Numbered from the stretch's first letter, positions 42,801-44,181 are shown. The stretch: 44,343 bases of DNA from Eggerthellaceae bacterium (GCA_022792415.1 JAAWAY010000212.1:1-44343); one strand, 5' to 3'. Program-made: numbers and translations. Notes: generated from the letters alone by a model not told the origin.

Positions 42801-44181
42801 CGTGGCCGACGGCCGCGGCCAGTACCTGACCGACGGCGCGGCGGGCAGCGACCTGACCACCCCCGGCGCCCCGATGAAGGCGGCGGAGCGCGGCCAGGTG
42901 CGCGTCCCGGTGAAGGGCTACCAGCCCACCCCGTCGGTGCCCGAGGAGCCGGATACGCCGGATACGCCGGATACGCCGGACGTGCCCGACACGCCGACCG
43001 ACCCGACCGACCCGACGGATCCGACCGACCCGACCGACCCGACCGACCCGACGGATCCCGCGGATCCGACCGACCCGACTGACCCCGGCACGGGCGAGGA
43101 TCCCGACCCCGAGAACCCGGTTGACCCGGACGAGGGCGAGGGCACCGACCCGACCGATCCCGATGAGGGCGACGACCCCGCCCTGGCCAGCCTCGATCCG
43201 GCTGACCAGGTGATGGCCCTGGCCGACCTCACCGTCCAGGCCGCGGCCCAGACGGTGGCCGATGCCGTGACGTCGCCGCTGTCCGCCCTGGCCGCCTCCG
43301 CGGCCACGGCCGGCCAGACGGTGGCCAACGGCGCGGCGTCGGTGGATTCCGCCGTCGACGACGCGACCAAGGGCGACGAGGACGAGGCGGACAAGGACGA
43401 CGCCACGCCGTCCAAGCCCGTCAAGCCCGAGGCCAAGCCCTACGAGACCTACGGCCTGAGCGCCTCCGAGCTGGCCAACGCGGCCATGCCCAAGCGCAAC
43501 GAGTGGGCCCAGGTGGCCAGCAAGCAGACCGACGCCAACGGCGCCTACCGCTTCGCCGACCTGCCGATGGAGGACGAGTACGGCCGCGCCTACATCTACC
43601 GCGTGGTCATGGACAAGCCGGCCGATGCCGACTACGTGCCCCTGCACGTGGGCACCGACGACAACGTCGACAACGACTGGGGTCCGTCGTCCGACAACGA
43701 GGCCAAGGGCGTCACCGATGCGCTCAAGGTGTCCAGCCTGCGCGAGGTGGCCAAGTACGTCGCCGGCACGGTGAACCGTCCCGAGGCGTCGGCCGTGGTG
43801 TCGACCGAGCCGACCGTCGAGAGCGCGGAAGGCGACGTCGTCGCCCTGGCGGATGCCCTGCCGGCCGCCGGTGCCACCCAGGGCTCCGCGGCGGCCACCG
43901 GTTCCGGAGCCACCGCCGCGGCCGCGGCCCACGTGAACGCCTACGGCCAGTCGTGGCGCATGCACGAGCCCGAGAACTGGACCGACGAGGAGCTGCGCTC
44001 CGTCGACCTGGGCCTGGCCTACGACAACGGCGACCCGCTGCGCCCGTGGCGCCTGGGCCTGCCCCAGACCGGCGACAGCTTCCTGCTGCTGGCTCTGCTG
44101 GCCCTGGCCCTGTTGGCGCTCGACGTGGCCCTCATGAGCCGCCGTCGCCGCCGCGAGGCCGAGCTGGCCGAGCTCGACTAA
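6865..44181 (+). CDS. Giant (12,438 aa) multidomain LPXTG-anchored surface protein / putative adhesin
   Basis: Single uninterrupted frame of 37.3 kb; internal hydrophobic segment near the N-terminus; InlB-type, MucBP-like and SdrD_B-like repeats; acidic low-complexity linkers; C-terminal LPQTGD + hydrophobic stretch + SRRRRR tail. Confidence 0.95.
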   Translation: MHDNRNSHDNRDLEAAYIRAREESHPEAPIGDATRDAAYDAYVAARTTESRASRRALARAERTRARAAARARAYKGGSEEAAAVDAEPRSFRTRTWVKAVSTVMAVLLAVTMFDISGLRPVLFDAAEDDAAAETAEPVAADDAADEGEELADTGDATGDDATEDDAAAEGPNEPTPVAADDGAEPADDADATDDAEAAEEQTLLEAVVSEPLSEDALAALLPEGLQGADTVLPQLTTDTTDADDLAARVDPRLDAWGAPLVNGSAFYVRDRRVSARFDLGNLGELLEGGYVAGSDEGDVMVLTLDLPYLYRTGEDTLDATFSQEEWRLRSALWNEATKAGNADASYEDVALAAAARAADPADTARAPRAALYADAIPVGWTVWQEHAGQYVQLTDDDLKAGASGHLVLRWEGSDEDRPHQLSAADAAFAPAFELGFAGVAPENAGTTVTYGYALNSYTAPLSERAQAIAATDPDAPEAQPQVTIASVSRSAAGSIAMVNASSKAKATLSASSIDGASMPQAGGHGTGWWALMATYAVPRDVIATNSVALSVQWRADWQGKNGIPAAGAARFRVAKDDEETEDGYVDQLTIEEGGVDVSPEALADNTYVGVPGKGGVVVLDVTELSDRQRASIDPSDASTIEALGLEPIPYTVNADGTILVTRDRSQGRVEPEKERVLYVAAAFDESALTWADKQNPDDPNEQPAYNPVSATLGLQAASVDNGNPVYLTEIIDLSTTFAPVDAPAVSQPGDDADADDPATDGDDSADDPAVEPGDDVDAPAADEPQGDVNLPNGPTIEYAPTPGNLMTNFGTFSMTRPLMAAAAPRAGEPDWNTIMDPYSTLLTENEALPGTVNTWLIKGVQEPTRINLTADFNFNIGYLGDMQNKTKFTVQIPYLYFDDKNSVWQAYTYEEYQSKIKQYLSYNQNNAMRLALIPDTSFWKQWDVVDDRNRPITAQTYNAYYKDGLTGSFTFSYKGLNARGELDINFKRPEFQVQFLGTIPENTGATVLIGGEASLYNNMVNKYTGHFFRDPGEMRSGDIHNRTMTFIKTNLQWNTTVTNMWSPAMWDQYNYMVYRIETVNTSEDPETMIDFLSYSFDCTGDGTGSGGMRQEDLMAWWSDGTKNNIFTPDAKGPGGIQTLLGKPMEGGVLIYDVTDVDDYIWKGESNGGLDLDKFTNVDEFLAEDPTTGQSLIRPIQYTTGGMDHRITFEIAEEEGGKLIAHSDKDRRVILMALPYTNNFTSFTMNGVKVYPNVSLDTASAVYFGGRGRDGYSWAKRLYNSDSFKEAKNGFQHTKLAYNRLGGNWTGDARDRLGYLTRYRISNLTTTGNMPVSGNDLTTPYGAVISDTSPKNYELINIEYRMKREAGTAHDGSPILNDLEDFLYIDGTKANGIQFEVRTGNDTASSAAPRHWVTLPLDATAQLVGPDPENPAYDLYRLGGTSTSDGIAKMLEDVGIAAKPRNSAITITGNKRMEFTGNIRILMAQTLPKNTTLPIEITFSGIMRSPVSNGADGRYTNTIQTDYGRKQWVVPNQQYDTAKYHNDPTSASLRPESGVRPWVGGAGYDKPSGAASPNYSAWNGTINAPMNETRSGFIFHLGNESTSMIEPGTFVTSNMRIADKKFTGSYNGRSGIYMYRGFDTTSVELSAALWDKSNITKVRVYYQNPNHQFNHGTSLYPDYKDWDYKDFSRAQLLTMRQSNGTVVIPKSSWGSLSGWENNYLLRIEITFDTFNSDVANASGPSASGTPTVIYRGKTSYTGNFTVKGTFNTAYALGGTQVSASGTGTLNINPAQPRIYASAYESGKGWSYSWNYERASALGRANSGFTFHWGNYSPTKLEPGRFTTTAMPYQWHNGKRRGFDTKTVYLSAETFTVTDNSINEIIITALDADDNEVTYTFKKDDTVDEITPLRAANGSLTLTPDKWGNNYFSKVEVRFDTMRENTSAAPNGMGTGPRVTIEGVTTWLGAGGTNARLTVQGELRSWYTYVDEDGVEHLDNEMNVSSIGTDINGNRFGGYPCQAILAPYNADPVIDAYAFDRGKSSMFSSDGGTQTAPLNSERSGWYFRVRNRNDAIVDPGVFSTSNMAYQVINGDKRGFETSSVYISRGMLNCSTINKVRLYWSDAAMADNYVEIPWDATAPVNLQQYIVKAGSQEATDYGAATVGSIVLPSTLWNDGYFARVEVYYDRYNANVNAGTIGTVDDPSVVIFGKPTQMGKRSVTGTIRTQHMGNQSDDDTKDKSFGYTATLDTTTIDPQISMAAGWSAGGTVYDSGVYNNTDRNGKNVSGSMVPYRWGENSAYEKTWFEYSLQNNTECSGDNLYFNLNINEISVDGDKNRGEYRGFVGRELVISGFSQNAKGEWVHTSGILSGIDLYDYAGTKAVSLTMDDLVPYISGGTLTLPFKVTDPNTGDVSNLAVKTVQLRYKTLNEWVTVGNGKILRARIYGMMETHGSGLNQAAGYWTGTGSNRHYVQPDPMYRYRYTTGSASFGPLDNSYNDANGKHTIGRSTSWRSYINYFNWNSSSYAYRSAFTPDGATSPLLTAATGDPVEVAHYQDGSGYHFTVNNATNSRSDYNTITFDVTSVGNKLAVTNPGEVYGFLTKEVRLSAALTQLGRYWDELPDATGASRKGQSTLRSVRFYFADPVTGAVPGNANPDVELSVDDLAAYLQSNGDYLFTVHTDDDHTADAAFKAHESKYLRRVVLNYDVIDPIYAETGRNKTLSADFKGETTWWNNMHNSQYMDNVMTAIQTGAGIPGDLYATKSTTRDPSLSTPRPFLDVRTHGYYVEMGEGAYNNNWSTSDNNTSRIAVPYDRDFVLYAEFKNTAAYSRMDSVDVDIALGLGRESGIVTPVGTTTAWTGFHTTKMTITADYLAQWGKPGSIQLTGAKTAETAASLKATLDPQFDASGALTGFKSGAKTFPLQADGSFALTEQDIIGLGIDQLTFVKLVDWRDGERGAYDKGYANQRIIFNGFSDRNLGDTYTGIDVHTTVYLNNIRTNALPDENYYYRCGRNDRTEVRMSKMFFDANTRVAYNDGSGNAYQEWSYAFDEDHDYWNSYYGWGGTEIDQQLEVGYKSLGSYTVDFRQLQGRSGVEKACHYDQWCGTHNTYASDYWCADGRAGEHYCTIDGRTYNTAAVLDFEQTIPSDAFDAYYIRVRDAAVPYLNSITVYYGDGSSFKVDKADILANRRNGNASSVDGQKYFRLNLLAKDANGNHVADFSSDETKFFKDAFDGYWNASDPAAADRVTKIVYNVSINQNQYTDANKNRANQVDFGTWFQWNNPNYDAFEVTGRFYQVKGEVYSTTNVKMRIGDAQATDAAGSGNGNSATRTGHTAQIRYDDGLRNAGQNYRSNFSYQDYVHTGFHSHTPYKMRHLYTRARAVVVEAGAYTRKGYWSNTTNGRDGIVDSAHPYDIRFGSDQYFSVSFQRHYGWGQYNQWSNKLSFSDQAVLRDVMPVCRPDAELDYYGFLSTGMQILGKNTANYENILPHVKEVIFRLEQYNAAGAVIGTRTVTVSRDDLKIDAAVAAGQGVYIYFDRPKANNIKEDPPEAPSDFAAAVANGTAYSLTLGDEEFVDSYDIVLEKFGGAGDYTQELGRKRSPQANADRGIPDVRVYGRPYAYVNQTPTVNSDVNNTSQTFTRRYLTQMNPGNQEYWFGTDGLNTSSTSDDFVNTDNAYLLGYLIPYGYHYSIQRMENGSQNLSSTGSMSHFAASDNLSPAHGTFEARFWNIRDRWPDNPDKDNAGRASHINQATLRTTTSSDFRMQKVYVPKELVPTDASCAKDADGNPTWLAVRTFTFVYNGKTISVTWPQLEAMGIVSSQPLASGTYAGCYVVDLERYLREQFNLWYSSNGTQGIRPATYTAVQATNLIPGFAADLTTVNRTYVNSRISSLAIDYYSPTAHRKKPETMLDANQYLAGDRNATRGSAYNYAFAYDGVYVDRTLDDFLSATETTYSNLATGNWNEFATPAGNKQGMAYPDVTCRETLDITSTQTRDPNHSVANEWSYVGAHIGQPTADRYADNVLYHRLAQMETSSVRGKSVDLNGTTKTIFAYDYSNNDIESPVSYSPESTAKDANIPDGGLYAGDYVEYVVRVGNKSAAAGSRNDVPLEAVSARFQVEAGQRIVGWEVQKVRQSDGTWVADNSTGLPVTAQIGDTSLKSLRDAPQQVDLSTGSVTLADGSVVTGEQYAQNRVLMFTVGSEKWEKVDTGRVDENGNPVYEDVMTPQSDRQIMPGESVAIRIITQMTGERGTDAYHQSENTTGRYNTDSDMPSYRDLALRADFYAASAPMHGYLQYTVPGGGDNDHNVWGYSNDTGLRTISNGAYSPTYYTTAHQRGNYVVDGKHNQFGSRVYNYVRFYNHRYDRARNGTDHYNDPRITLDYTGQDPATLLHSRPRADGDTAQLTISNITNPTYHTSDLTVTVSLLDQYGSGRQVFELTDTPKLANGTSAVKRITDEGPDKGKMINLRYPTNIPSSLNLNSRDSLLKDVVNSIGNAGGITGGDKVDEVPSDTPTYTITYQAAAGGEVDPDTDPGTDPAMKGELPANSSYAEGDIAGSTATAKQGYEFEGWYKRTVNADGTFTDVKIDGATAELSPAIIAANLNTRVSTDTEKPSTPGPGAGDGDSSGDGTDDGTGDGDGEGDSGEAGDGDGSGDGSGDGDGSGESGTTGGSGDADVPSTGSATLYDDTLFVAKFKLDEKRKYSVEYLSSNVEHGKVSNDGDLAMQALLTNGITGSTATPAEGYIFDGWYLRTTAEGNEPQDTLVSEDLALEPATIIEILNKQFRDEYGLYSDATFVAKFVDESQRKYTVTYVAEGEGQVRTAGYTVGEGNEATTVDPGEWGATAVNRKVPIDGGTITGAEAQASAGYECTGWYLRTTDDDGNVTDTPVVSTAVLARENVTTLFTEDETCELTGDVTLVAKFEPRTSQRYTVTYAAGAHGKVSETTNADIVALVTTGVTGSKATADPGYAFDGWYVNLKDADGNVTEKRISTDPELTADVAAASLNKTGWVERITREEERVVYDEITRPKTEIVTQVKQIPVMQQAVDENGDPVVDENGDPVMEPAVDEDGEPIMEPALDDEGNPIMEDVEVPVTDSEGNIVMETVKIPQLNEDGTEKTEIVTVVEDIVHEGETVYVDTTFTAKFTPNTTLTYTVSYLVTPGGKVSVAANTDQVLSTTNLTGSQATPLPGYEFTGWYKRTYGPIPEDGSDRTYTDAMVSDVAFLTAADAAAALAKDDDGLNADTTFVAKFQPSGSDTYTVTYQPGDNGDVDTPENADLQALSTDGVTGSTALPASGYKFAGWFVRTYVTEEQVVMEPVMEETFETIQVPVLDEDGYQTFDDFGDPVYTTETRQVFDDDGNPVYSAVMVPVLDEDGQPMKDENGNPITEPKMQEKKDENGNVVTETVTSPKDEPISAGATITPMIVIAQLEKNKDANGLYQDLTLVCKFAERTGNEPDIEIDPYTVTYVAEPYNPAVDGTNVATVTPASNINLPGDSVDDVTGAEATPKDGYEFVGWYVRTYQDVPDTSGNVQKQQVDVKIDGAGLQLSAWEAQAQVQRNAEGLCVDTTFVAKFQKAAVKENLSTQSVSQPENLGDRDPILIEYWDTRAINNGDGTYSGAWITIDELDRLNALPERVPTEADEGYYKNSNKFRYITQVRWTYYDLPATMSDDGTTAYRLDDVALVGVARYQDHRDSTGELYESWTAQKVPVDLGYTHRHAEDAQLDFYQEKDGENPGGLILTNPIKHFEQVIEGEAKSVLQTKQDSGKTTNFTVYRRTPVVRFQNQVFQTEAQAKGTSAKSWNAAQKTGYIPGEQFWYKDTLWNVPRGTNSYMNIEGEVYNPVFYERIPLDYLKQADGSDIDADYLAARLQNNIRWIDIFGKDVKAQRLNGMKLKVTRVAEEDAPEVARDYGGMMNYNNSAKGYSTYRNGKPFNDLNPASGNTSEYTRFALFRIEWVPDPDVPNPGSVIPDNREEISPVDLIQPGNVCVEVGDTIELWFDVTAAIDGLPQVYGNMANAYASTTKGSEPVYFPRIGEYWSSYGDSYVGNNYQTGRINVNPLAGNNFTASNPGVGASYVNNGSVLMDMDSLLHESAFTADKPKNTDRWEMWDGSLTFIPGEANNQNVDYNYTYNWNSRPNTMNGTDGFRGTFLDTDSKTSNYVQWARYTPKRPYSAGTQANLYKNALPSTRYLVNGMSSGWNEDVVRVNERVNSTYDYRRSYWRDYDNFVTIRRTWAGNKVHKDDEGNTVGLPTQWGSTTPLLWSQTRVHLQKAWLATSSQFIPSTDVQAPPSGPQGTTSPYEAERQYLSGRDANEWWYERNDAYVWYRQTLRDQRGVLYGQYDTTLQYNQSYTARLQALNYGDRNLDGVEFTYIFPRGAEPNLNADGVPILTAYTLSSVGGPYGAGGTTGVSESWAPIDSSYVDVEVVQTPYGDYQGYDAPSDSQNPADYRNGLALHSTDLSVDPALSTYEAVAGGDASRRGEDYVTSSQPWVVKITVRSPLTKWFGRDIDTNAANTADRDNVSGMRGYKMIVDISSHVFSTNTSGYWYDRVLTRPVDTREVTGSDTSKGELPSKSSAYYQVYDIDHFEGRTAWEPDGNKSDGDTNNSQPYGMDYIWTARSWYAQSYWNLPTVYDQSYGSPNMPSVNGRLVQNNTVVLTRWEYDADANDGKGEWKDTGEDVKAGVKVSNTGAQTDWHKAYKNSGVEGTPELYAQTGTRARMRKPVVRTWNTLGTDGVTGSLAEYYVESEGARRQLNVHVENRYWWDMLAQNTTERNDTRWNIWGGWWERLYHTYSVDGGQMGDLVLPVVTVVLPENMVPLRADGLPYDKLPDVEQGMAAGDWSVNYATDATTNSKYKLANNMDAKEPWRDFKATVTYEKVADEGVAGTDTIPAKPVTESYRFVIRFEARGDVDTSGETAADYALGYDPSKVTVTGAVNGGRNSNYNTGRNNRYDSAATKNGNGEQRIRAYDMNTFKFNIMTVGASRSDADETAYSETWRSYENIRTYVSSKMDGYQFLADSNISGNPYQVGNTPQYRRISGVYDDTRLDTRQAEYRTSRSDGIAYDYDRTDYLNHPTTTGNMYPYRTSVVGVLPKNSIFDGNYTRANEPATNYLPGFTKRYTESQNGLDSVTPTGNLGIIVEDYRFRENLALSATATYRLNGNEAVRTADNFKRNRTGTADTRDDQGLMTGLKLRCSYPTVKAEYEVARGTGTNGATPEAMGNGAYWDQSQYYKDSWSTGMPQGYYRNDRYYWLARSASYDGSYHSLNPFRPYRPNTSPGWSNQFIKDTGRQMGGISDSAAFQYGDTLWYQAKFSNLNNGYDQSGRLMHAKLVFALHLPKQVTFYTDKMLTDDPAVVAADSGYKLINDYEGDDYQFLVEYYHWDRHKRTWVTEHLTPKQLVEKGWTVKIVEQPNYTSNNYDGTQGGIDYGKVDADNPDDEAAPNIKTYEHDAEVVVFELAPPDDADDEEFEEYDNLLHAMWGGVYADGHLGIGDYVTLKVRTRIDNLGDAESALTGMHTSYADQLKELRTWDGGNSTMYATVHDTDMSWLDAANGGTDWTHTYAKDVYDSDGVTITKPAGSTAVKPTKPAVTQVGQEGYGFNEQKMARFIRWGRYNGFVRLISDMVSKIDPVTGEEIPAVDYDCDGDLTDSYIYDRSGFFKILKPSASVRGDTFVQRALMTDQDFDINLADDSHQAGDNEFLVTQAINTGSAVNSFIVDWQVPYYGTLNALSYDAPLADVSQPVVRTLPYVSYVQTGVWEVPGSSWSKRTVQLNQTSSGTDQDDGLTPYKVEYYLQNIDDDNYSLSTDSSITARAKAGDPVTAVPQSLSGFTYNPDVAGTVTSGTVAEDGSLVLKLYYDRDTYTLTYDYGEAPLGATDLPAGGTYKYDETVQVADAATAPGYSFSGWGVTGYFSMPAGDLTLSGTWTKNDITSTPTEYSVTYRTNNSFGTVSKTGNFNILQGPNFELEDGTPGITGSVAYPAKDCEFIGWTVVVTDDKGNEMEMPITTTINADGSSELTAELVKKNLNFTTGEDGNKYYRATKFVANFKQIAYSVYYQAEANGTVDTASNLEIPYRQDMGVSGAKAIPNEGYQFEGWYKRVVAEDGTNVDTRITGLRDPVDLSGTLSTDIAKQWLTRATEGENVGSTFEDTVFVAKFEETPKTKEVYDKPLNAAAQTESKLRVFVLARIVNTSTTEADKASGLSVYGEQNGPEPNSRENYALPGSDADRDYLYGEDDAAGTPGSPDGNTANGTMSGTWGGTSSGTWVILGNQDGYAIRDKENVRIDTTQFNAAGGYDIRQIRWVIKAVDQDADGKILSDKHGWDLIMDDETAQRTPVPRGFRLDVDAVPDVTGAADDGKNDYRDTIGKQEADYLDPQRLNVGWTWERDAATGKYVMTSDGKRKKLQTKAQIPQSVYSNAASIMCHTFVLEDFTITTMGLRTLADGPVTGDDDGSGGISALSDDGIATLADGDATGGTGDGSGDGTGDGSGDGSTTQVSKEAHLNHYVSVALRYDDTKYALPERDRVGFYRVAEYPTLKLDMEQAYYNGNASEQYEWVTGRPSIDPAASLMMRYKVVLTNLSTDQLKTLGIVGQQGDFCSNPDLSMVLPFIEGFGAASTMSPSSFQYVPYDQSQKSDCPLNLNYKSVAKYHEVPLLDGDGNPLVNPDTGEPFMEIVYDEYAQNLDGATPLWTWHVEKLDEAFNKVEDVTNPNITLINPFIGTNSSGVKGSVTAADKLGSVNSGYNRKFMNWRFTSAAGGNIRGTLQQGQAVVVELMMPIRADANASISSDLMTTTGYAYKSGNYNPYIPTQQGSNKTGFILDTRDANLDDNTNEMLLSLQLEGAGFVANTAQGQSKFSSSDLGTLYTQVVNGPVMVGEGGNYNYLSRAENLGSSESIAKNYVHAVLLDILPYEDDYKVLDGSYAADDETGEVYRVPVSRGSNWHGWIEDLDTIHVRSYSPKTANDYPEGVELNFDPANGRKDVSVWVGPFQSTKNAQGAVTNIKALNFDSLPEVWKQGSSALQLQFLNELRSDTTGVRLREQGFVPLEELKAYVEANPDSKLNLLHAIRAFWVQAEHDNVVLPPTGYISLTYDMHAPLNLPKYLGSTTGDALFDLNLDITNPNLNPNGAKRLGQVVQWNSFAQRVNVTSADAQGDASARLVENRLAGALVAAPDERGYVGDYVWLDLNWDTYKNDTKDGLPVSTDPQGRPTTYHKGSNGRAMLATDSVYNSATGTWEGTYEGTDADGNPATLKSADMLTDLNFDGQPDDPGINGVVVELLNEYGLPVNRDGQVSVWMDGVAGDGSGRWVQCDQQTGEPLLNAGGGYINADAGAPYTYTTESDYHGNQGYWIMSNIVPGNYKLRFTFPKKYSGYTLTTLSIGPDKDGDGKPDYVMDIEHREDDPDTPDVDETALVATTAEAFEIRPVEYDKDYFLNLDNTDVFENPERIHRAYDAEMTSYQVGISAPVTVEGVTFRDDMYDGGIPMDDPEDPSDDNIDLIDGYLDHQKDQNDPDSAEQYQKEQRLANMQVSLYEYNPDTGEVSTDPALDAEGRPAVQLTGEDGLFNFIMKPGRYYLLRSEDALGTRLIKPTPYLYTKDPLEAPAHNSLLDFIIAHYAELGLAKAPLHLSDLTDAQLATAKDRYPKDSCAIWDNDLYLKTYVEPNPDFDSRYPESEENSRTKKVVKGECYPIHAVIPTDDDGHAVYEDNEEWKGFKVYRKFGLGYVDATKGYLGNYVWNDLNYNGVQDLLEPGVPNVKVTLEQYWWNPNARGTGRGAWQLVERTRKFNEITQEWEWAPKQHMTRITNKAGQYVFAGLPTYVPDPLDDDLDKMDDDKEKYLAGYRLRIDRGNLLTLGTNWGFTYRNQTDAITDPADEQDSDLLSTVMNGPLDGSSTDPTTGALLTVPVYYMNAPTDGLRPNTEMGIGTDSMIVLAGAPTEETMAENTVMVKLTNGTSYLYDLTNAQRFENWDTGLVAVPEGAISGVLWEDADYDGIRDIKDDPADGSGAGDGSGDATDPDAGDGEGDGDDETFDPDNPGEVEKPEQPEEVKYDKPMPGEKVVLTQWYWDPAAVDENGRVGAWVQNLTFGSDLRTSHVAGTVPVTVDNPDYPGTGSEAVAPEEKITVNLEMRVPNVTGGVSKAVTEWKAGLDGTVDVDKLRALIEAALNPADWDALTDGAFDADAWANLGDGEVGVYTDENGEYLFDNLPTAYTDASGAHYLASYRVKLYETHVDWNGTGEGGTGNPDDDNYWLLTKSHIGDDLTIDSDVLSTDTLAIEDRDDVDATDRDKYTRINDGQIILADTVSTIDRTHEAHVNVPGYGLSSGTAAIYDWLTIRKDGDDVELRQVEDEDGTTSELIVFRGGDAGQLPAPRRDISGVVWNDVNSNGIQDAGEPGYASTLVQLELLRYVPDEDAADGWSPDPSWTPRLEYPGKGGWFCFEDLPSQRREEDGTTTVFAYRVWVKAAPDVRYTLFIAKYQQGDDYMVDSDLRYEDSYLMNLDVDEYDVLLDRRVPDSFADNVVAAAPSNNPNQGDGVGSRVANTVRRAMRSARAASPFSYNYDLAMSSSREDNDAGLEIPPSADIAGYVWNDQDYDGMLGDDEERFEGKTVILHRWYYDPDDGTWKSPGEDAVRTVETDADGHFLFAQMPVSMRMEQDSERWYLQGYTLEIDGRENEPTGVGGRPVTLWQQTSDPDDPSIDDEVNSKAVRPVNVPASDAALYDLDDNYPITYNLSVDANAPVIDGRLVLCNPAVPDSGTEEEYIVRGYDITAPADRTTMNAGFGNFQTTTLRGVVWNDVNYNGIREYWADRVDGDYDEDFDDEDIDTPIVVGEAGLAGIEMRLTRWLMINGTWQQDDNFADSFADEMANSVGTDAEMYAKPGDPAVYAKTGADGVYEFNDLPGFVPKGTGADKDEFYLAAYHMEVVRDATTSASVVTRFHVEDATIRTDSDLHTADDDIVTGSSTNYHLFETYPIVQPDGTETGYRSEGLIIVAKPRSDQRASQYKVEANGGEYDPLDPMLEYRGGDAGFKVPSPVEIAGTVWIDANGDGEYDPSAGPDGSPIVKPDGTVVYPEKGMPGVKVELRRYWYDVENRVWVFDERLAPATGGVATTVTDEWGDWIFENLPAFEVLNAESGLLPDGEDSRPVVFGYRVNIPSIPDGYAVTDLNAIDDDTYDSDLDENTTRILPDDPQNGLFVPMREAEPDEDLATLIKGPEDSEWENPDHVGLWSQANVDSSYNNDAGLVPYSGAVIAGRVWDDANLDGIQGDDEVPLPIGTVYLERMLVPEDESPISPENMALLGWTITDGAAGSNLDGVTGEPLVKADRVPPTGRSGRMSVAALLSAVAALADEGGEGETGTEPVEPGTDPTEPTDPTEPTEPGTDPTDPDNPGTDPVDPDNPGTDPEDPDNPGTDPDDPDNPGTDPDNPGTDPDDPTVPDTPGTEQGVRPYDPTTDDYDGDKGDWVTIAQHAVAADGRYEFANLALVDDEGHSYRYRLRYEKPDGTFYAPLDLGGNDDVDNDWFPIEERENPTVDLSPLWGATQAYDVVKPLFGNTVNAYGQLWQAHRPINHRDEVDEDGNPVGSSVDMGFTYPPTVTIAGVVWNDANHDDLRNYELKEIPAGPDAAEDAEPAYERAYTEDGIEDVYVELRRYYFLPDEFTEFEADEPEQPDTPENPDDPDHPENPDDPTDPDEGDDGSGDEGEGGEPTDPTDPTDPTDPTDPDEGDGGEEGTDPTDPDAGEDAGDEGDDSATDPDQGDDPAEPAMIQLLSLEMAVEAVASTVDGSAGVTDDDAVVTADVDPNLDNYDMSKGRWVYDEGFNVTGPQSGVPCDYTDENGDWAFEGLPTTGVVTIDGEAHRVVYGYRVNVPVLPEDYEVAMLRVGSDRTVDSSLDESNTRLVPDMAEGGACGLIVPSQGSNGTEDKLSLVKDGPGGVPRSLAVGYDSLRNDTGLVPYQNAVIAGVVWNDADRDGLRQEGDEVLPGMTVRLERKLVDDEPADVADGRGQYLTDGAAGSDLTTPGAPMKAAERGQVRVPVKGYQPTPSVPEEPDTPDTPDTPDVPDTPTDPTDPTDPTDPTDPTDPTDPADPTDPTDPGTGEDPDPENPVDPDEGEGTDPTDPDEGDDPALASLDPADQVMALADLTVQAAAQTVADAVTSPLSALAASAATAGQTVANGAASVDSAVDDATKGDEDEADKDDATPSKPVKPEAKPYETYGLSASELANAAMPKRNEWAQVASKQTDANGAYRFADLPMEDEYGRAYIYRVVMDKPADADYVPLHVGTDDNVDNDWGPSSDNEAKGVTDALKVSSLREVAKYVAGTVNRPEASAVVSTEPTVESAEGDVVALADALPAAGATQGSAAATGSGATAAAAAHVNAYGQSWRMHEPENWTDEELRSVDLGLAYDNGDPLRPWRLGLPQTGDSFLLLALLALALLALDVALMSRRRRREAELAELD
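7150..7233 (+). other. Membrane/signal-like segment of the giant protein (aa ~96-123), preceded by an Arg/Ala-rich N-terminal extension
   Basis: WVKAVSTVMAVLLAVTMFDISGLRPVLF, following RASRRALARAERTRARAAARARAYKGG and followed by a D/E/A-rich linker. Confidence 0.7.
11611..17700 (+). repeat. Series of divergent ~150-270 aa modules in the giant protein (family unassigned)
   Basis: Recurring pattern sGf.F...N....PG.F.T..M....RGF.T..V.LS......I..V......W....F.RVE..YD......P.V.I.G.....; clearest copies start near 11611, 12301, 13009, 13744 and 14506, weaker ones to ~17700. Confidence 0.65.
16132..16218 (+). other. Cys/His cluster C-x5-C-x11-C-x9-C in the giant protein
   Basis: CHYDQWCGTHNTYASDYWCADGRAGEHYC: 4 Cys and 3 His in 29 residues of a Cys-poor protein. 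Confidence 0.9.
20377..23565 (+). repeat. About seven InlB/Listeria-Bacteroides-type (Flg_new-like) repeats
   Basis: Repeated YTVTY.....G.V......GvTGS.AT...GY.F.GWY.RT...(D/E)G...(T/L)(F/L)VAKF. Confidence 0.88.
20695..20868 (+). repeat. Gly/Asp/Ser low-complexity insertion inside InlB-type repeat 1
   Basis: GDGDSSGDGTDDGTGDGDGEGDSGEAGDGDGSGDGSGDGDGSGESG lies between the repeat body and its terminal FVAKF strand. Confidence 0.85.
30193..30411 (+). other. MucBP-like segment in the giant protein
   Basis: KVEYYLQNIDDDNYSLSTDSSITARAKAGDPVTAVPQSLSGFTYNPDVAGTVTSGTVAEDGSLVLKLYYDRD resembles MucBP-type modules. Confidence 0.55.
30412..31305 (+). repeat. Second cluster of about three InlB-type repeats
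   Basis: YTLTYDYG...GYSFSGWGV; YSVTYRTNNSFGTVSK...CEFIGWTV...FVANF; YSVYYQAEANGTVDT...GYQFEGWYKR...FVAKF. Confidence 0.8.
40882..41140 (+). repeat. Low-complexity (TDP/NPG/EPT)n linker 1
   Basis: TEPVEPGTDPTEPTDPTEPTEPGTDPTDPDNPGTDPVDPDNPGTDPEDPDNPGTDPDDPDNPGTDPDNPGTDP. Confidence 0.95.
41800..42080 (+). repeat. Low-complexity D/P/E/G linker 2
   Basis: DEPEQPDTPENPDDPDHPENPDDPTDPDEGDDGSGDEGEGGEPTDPTDPTDPTDPTDPDEGDGGEEG... Confidence 0.95.
42940..43175 (+). repeat. Low-complexity (DTP)n/(TDP)n linker 3
   Basis: PDTPDTPDTPDVPDTPTDPTDPTDPTDPTDPTDPTDPADPTDPTDPGTGEDPDPENP; 9-bp DNA units such as gatacgccg and ccgaccgac. Confidence 0.95.
44059..44178 (+). other. C-terminal sortase cell-wall sorting signal
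   Basis: LPQTGDSFLLLALLALALLALDVALMSRRRRREAELAELD: LPXTG motif, hydrophobic span, basic tail. Confidence 0.96.
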
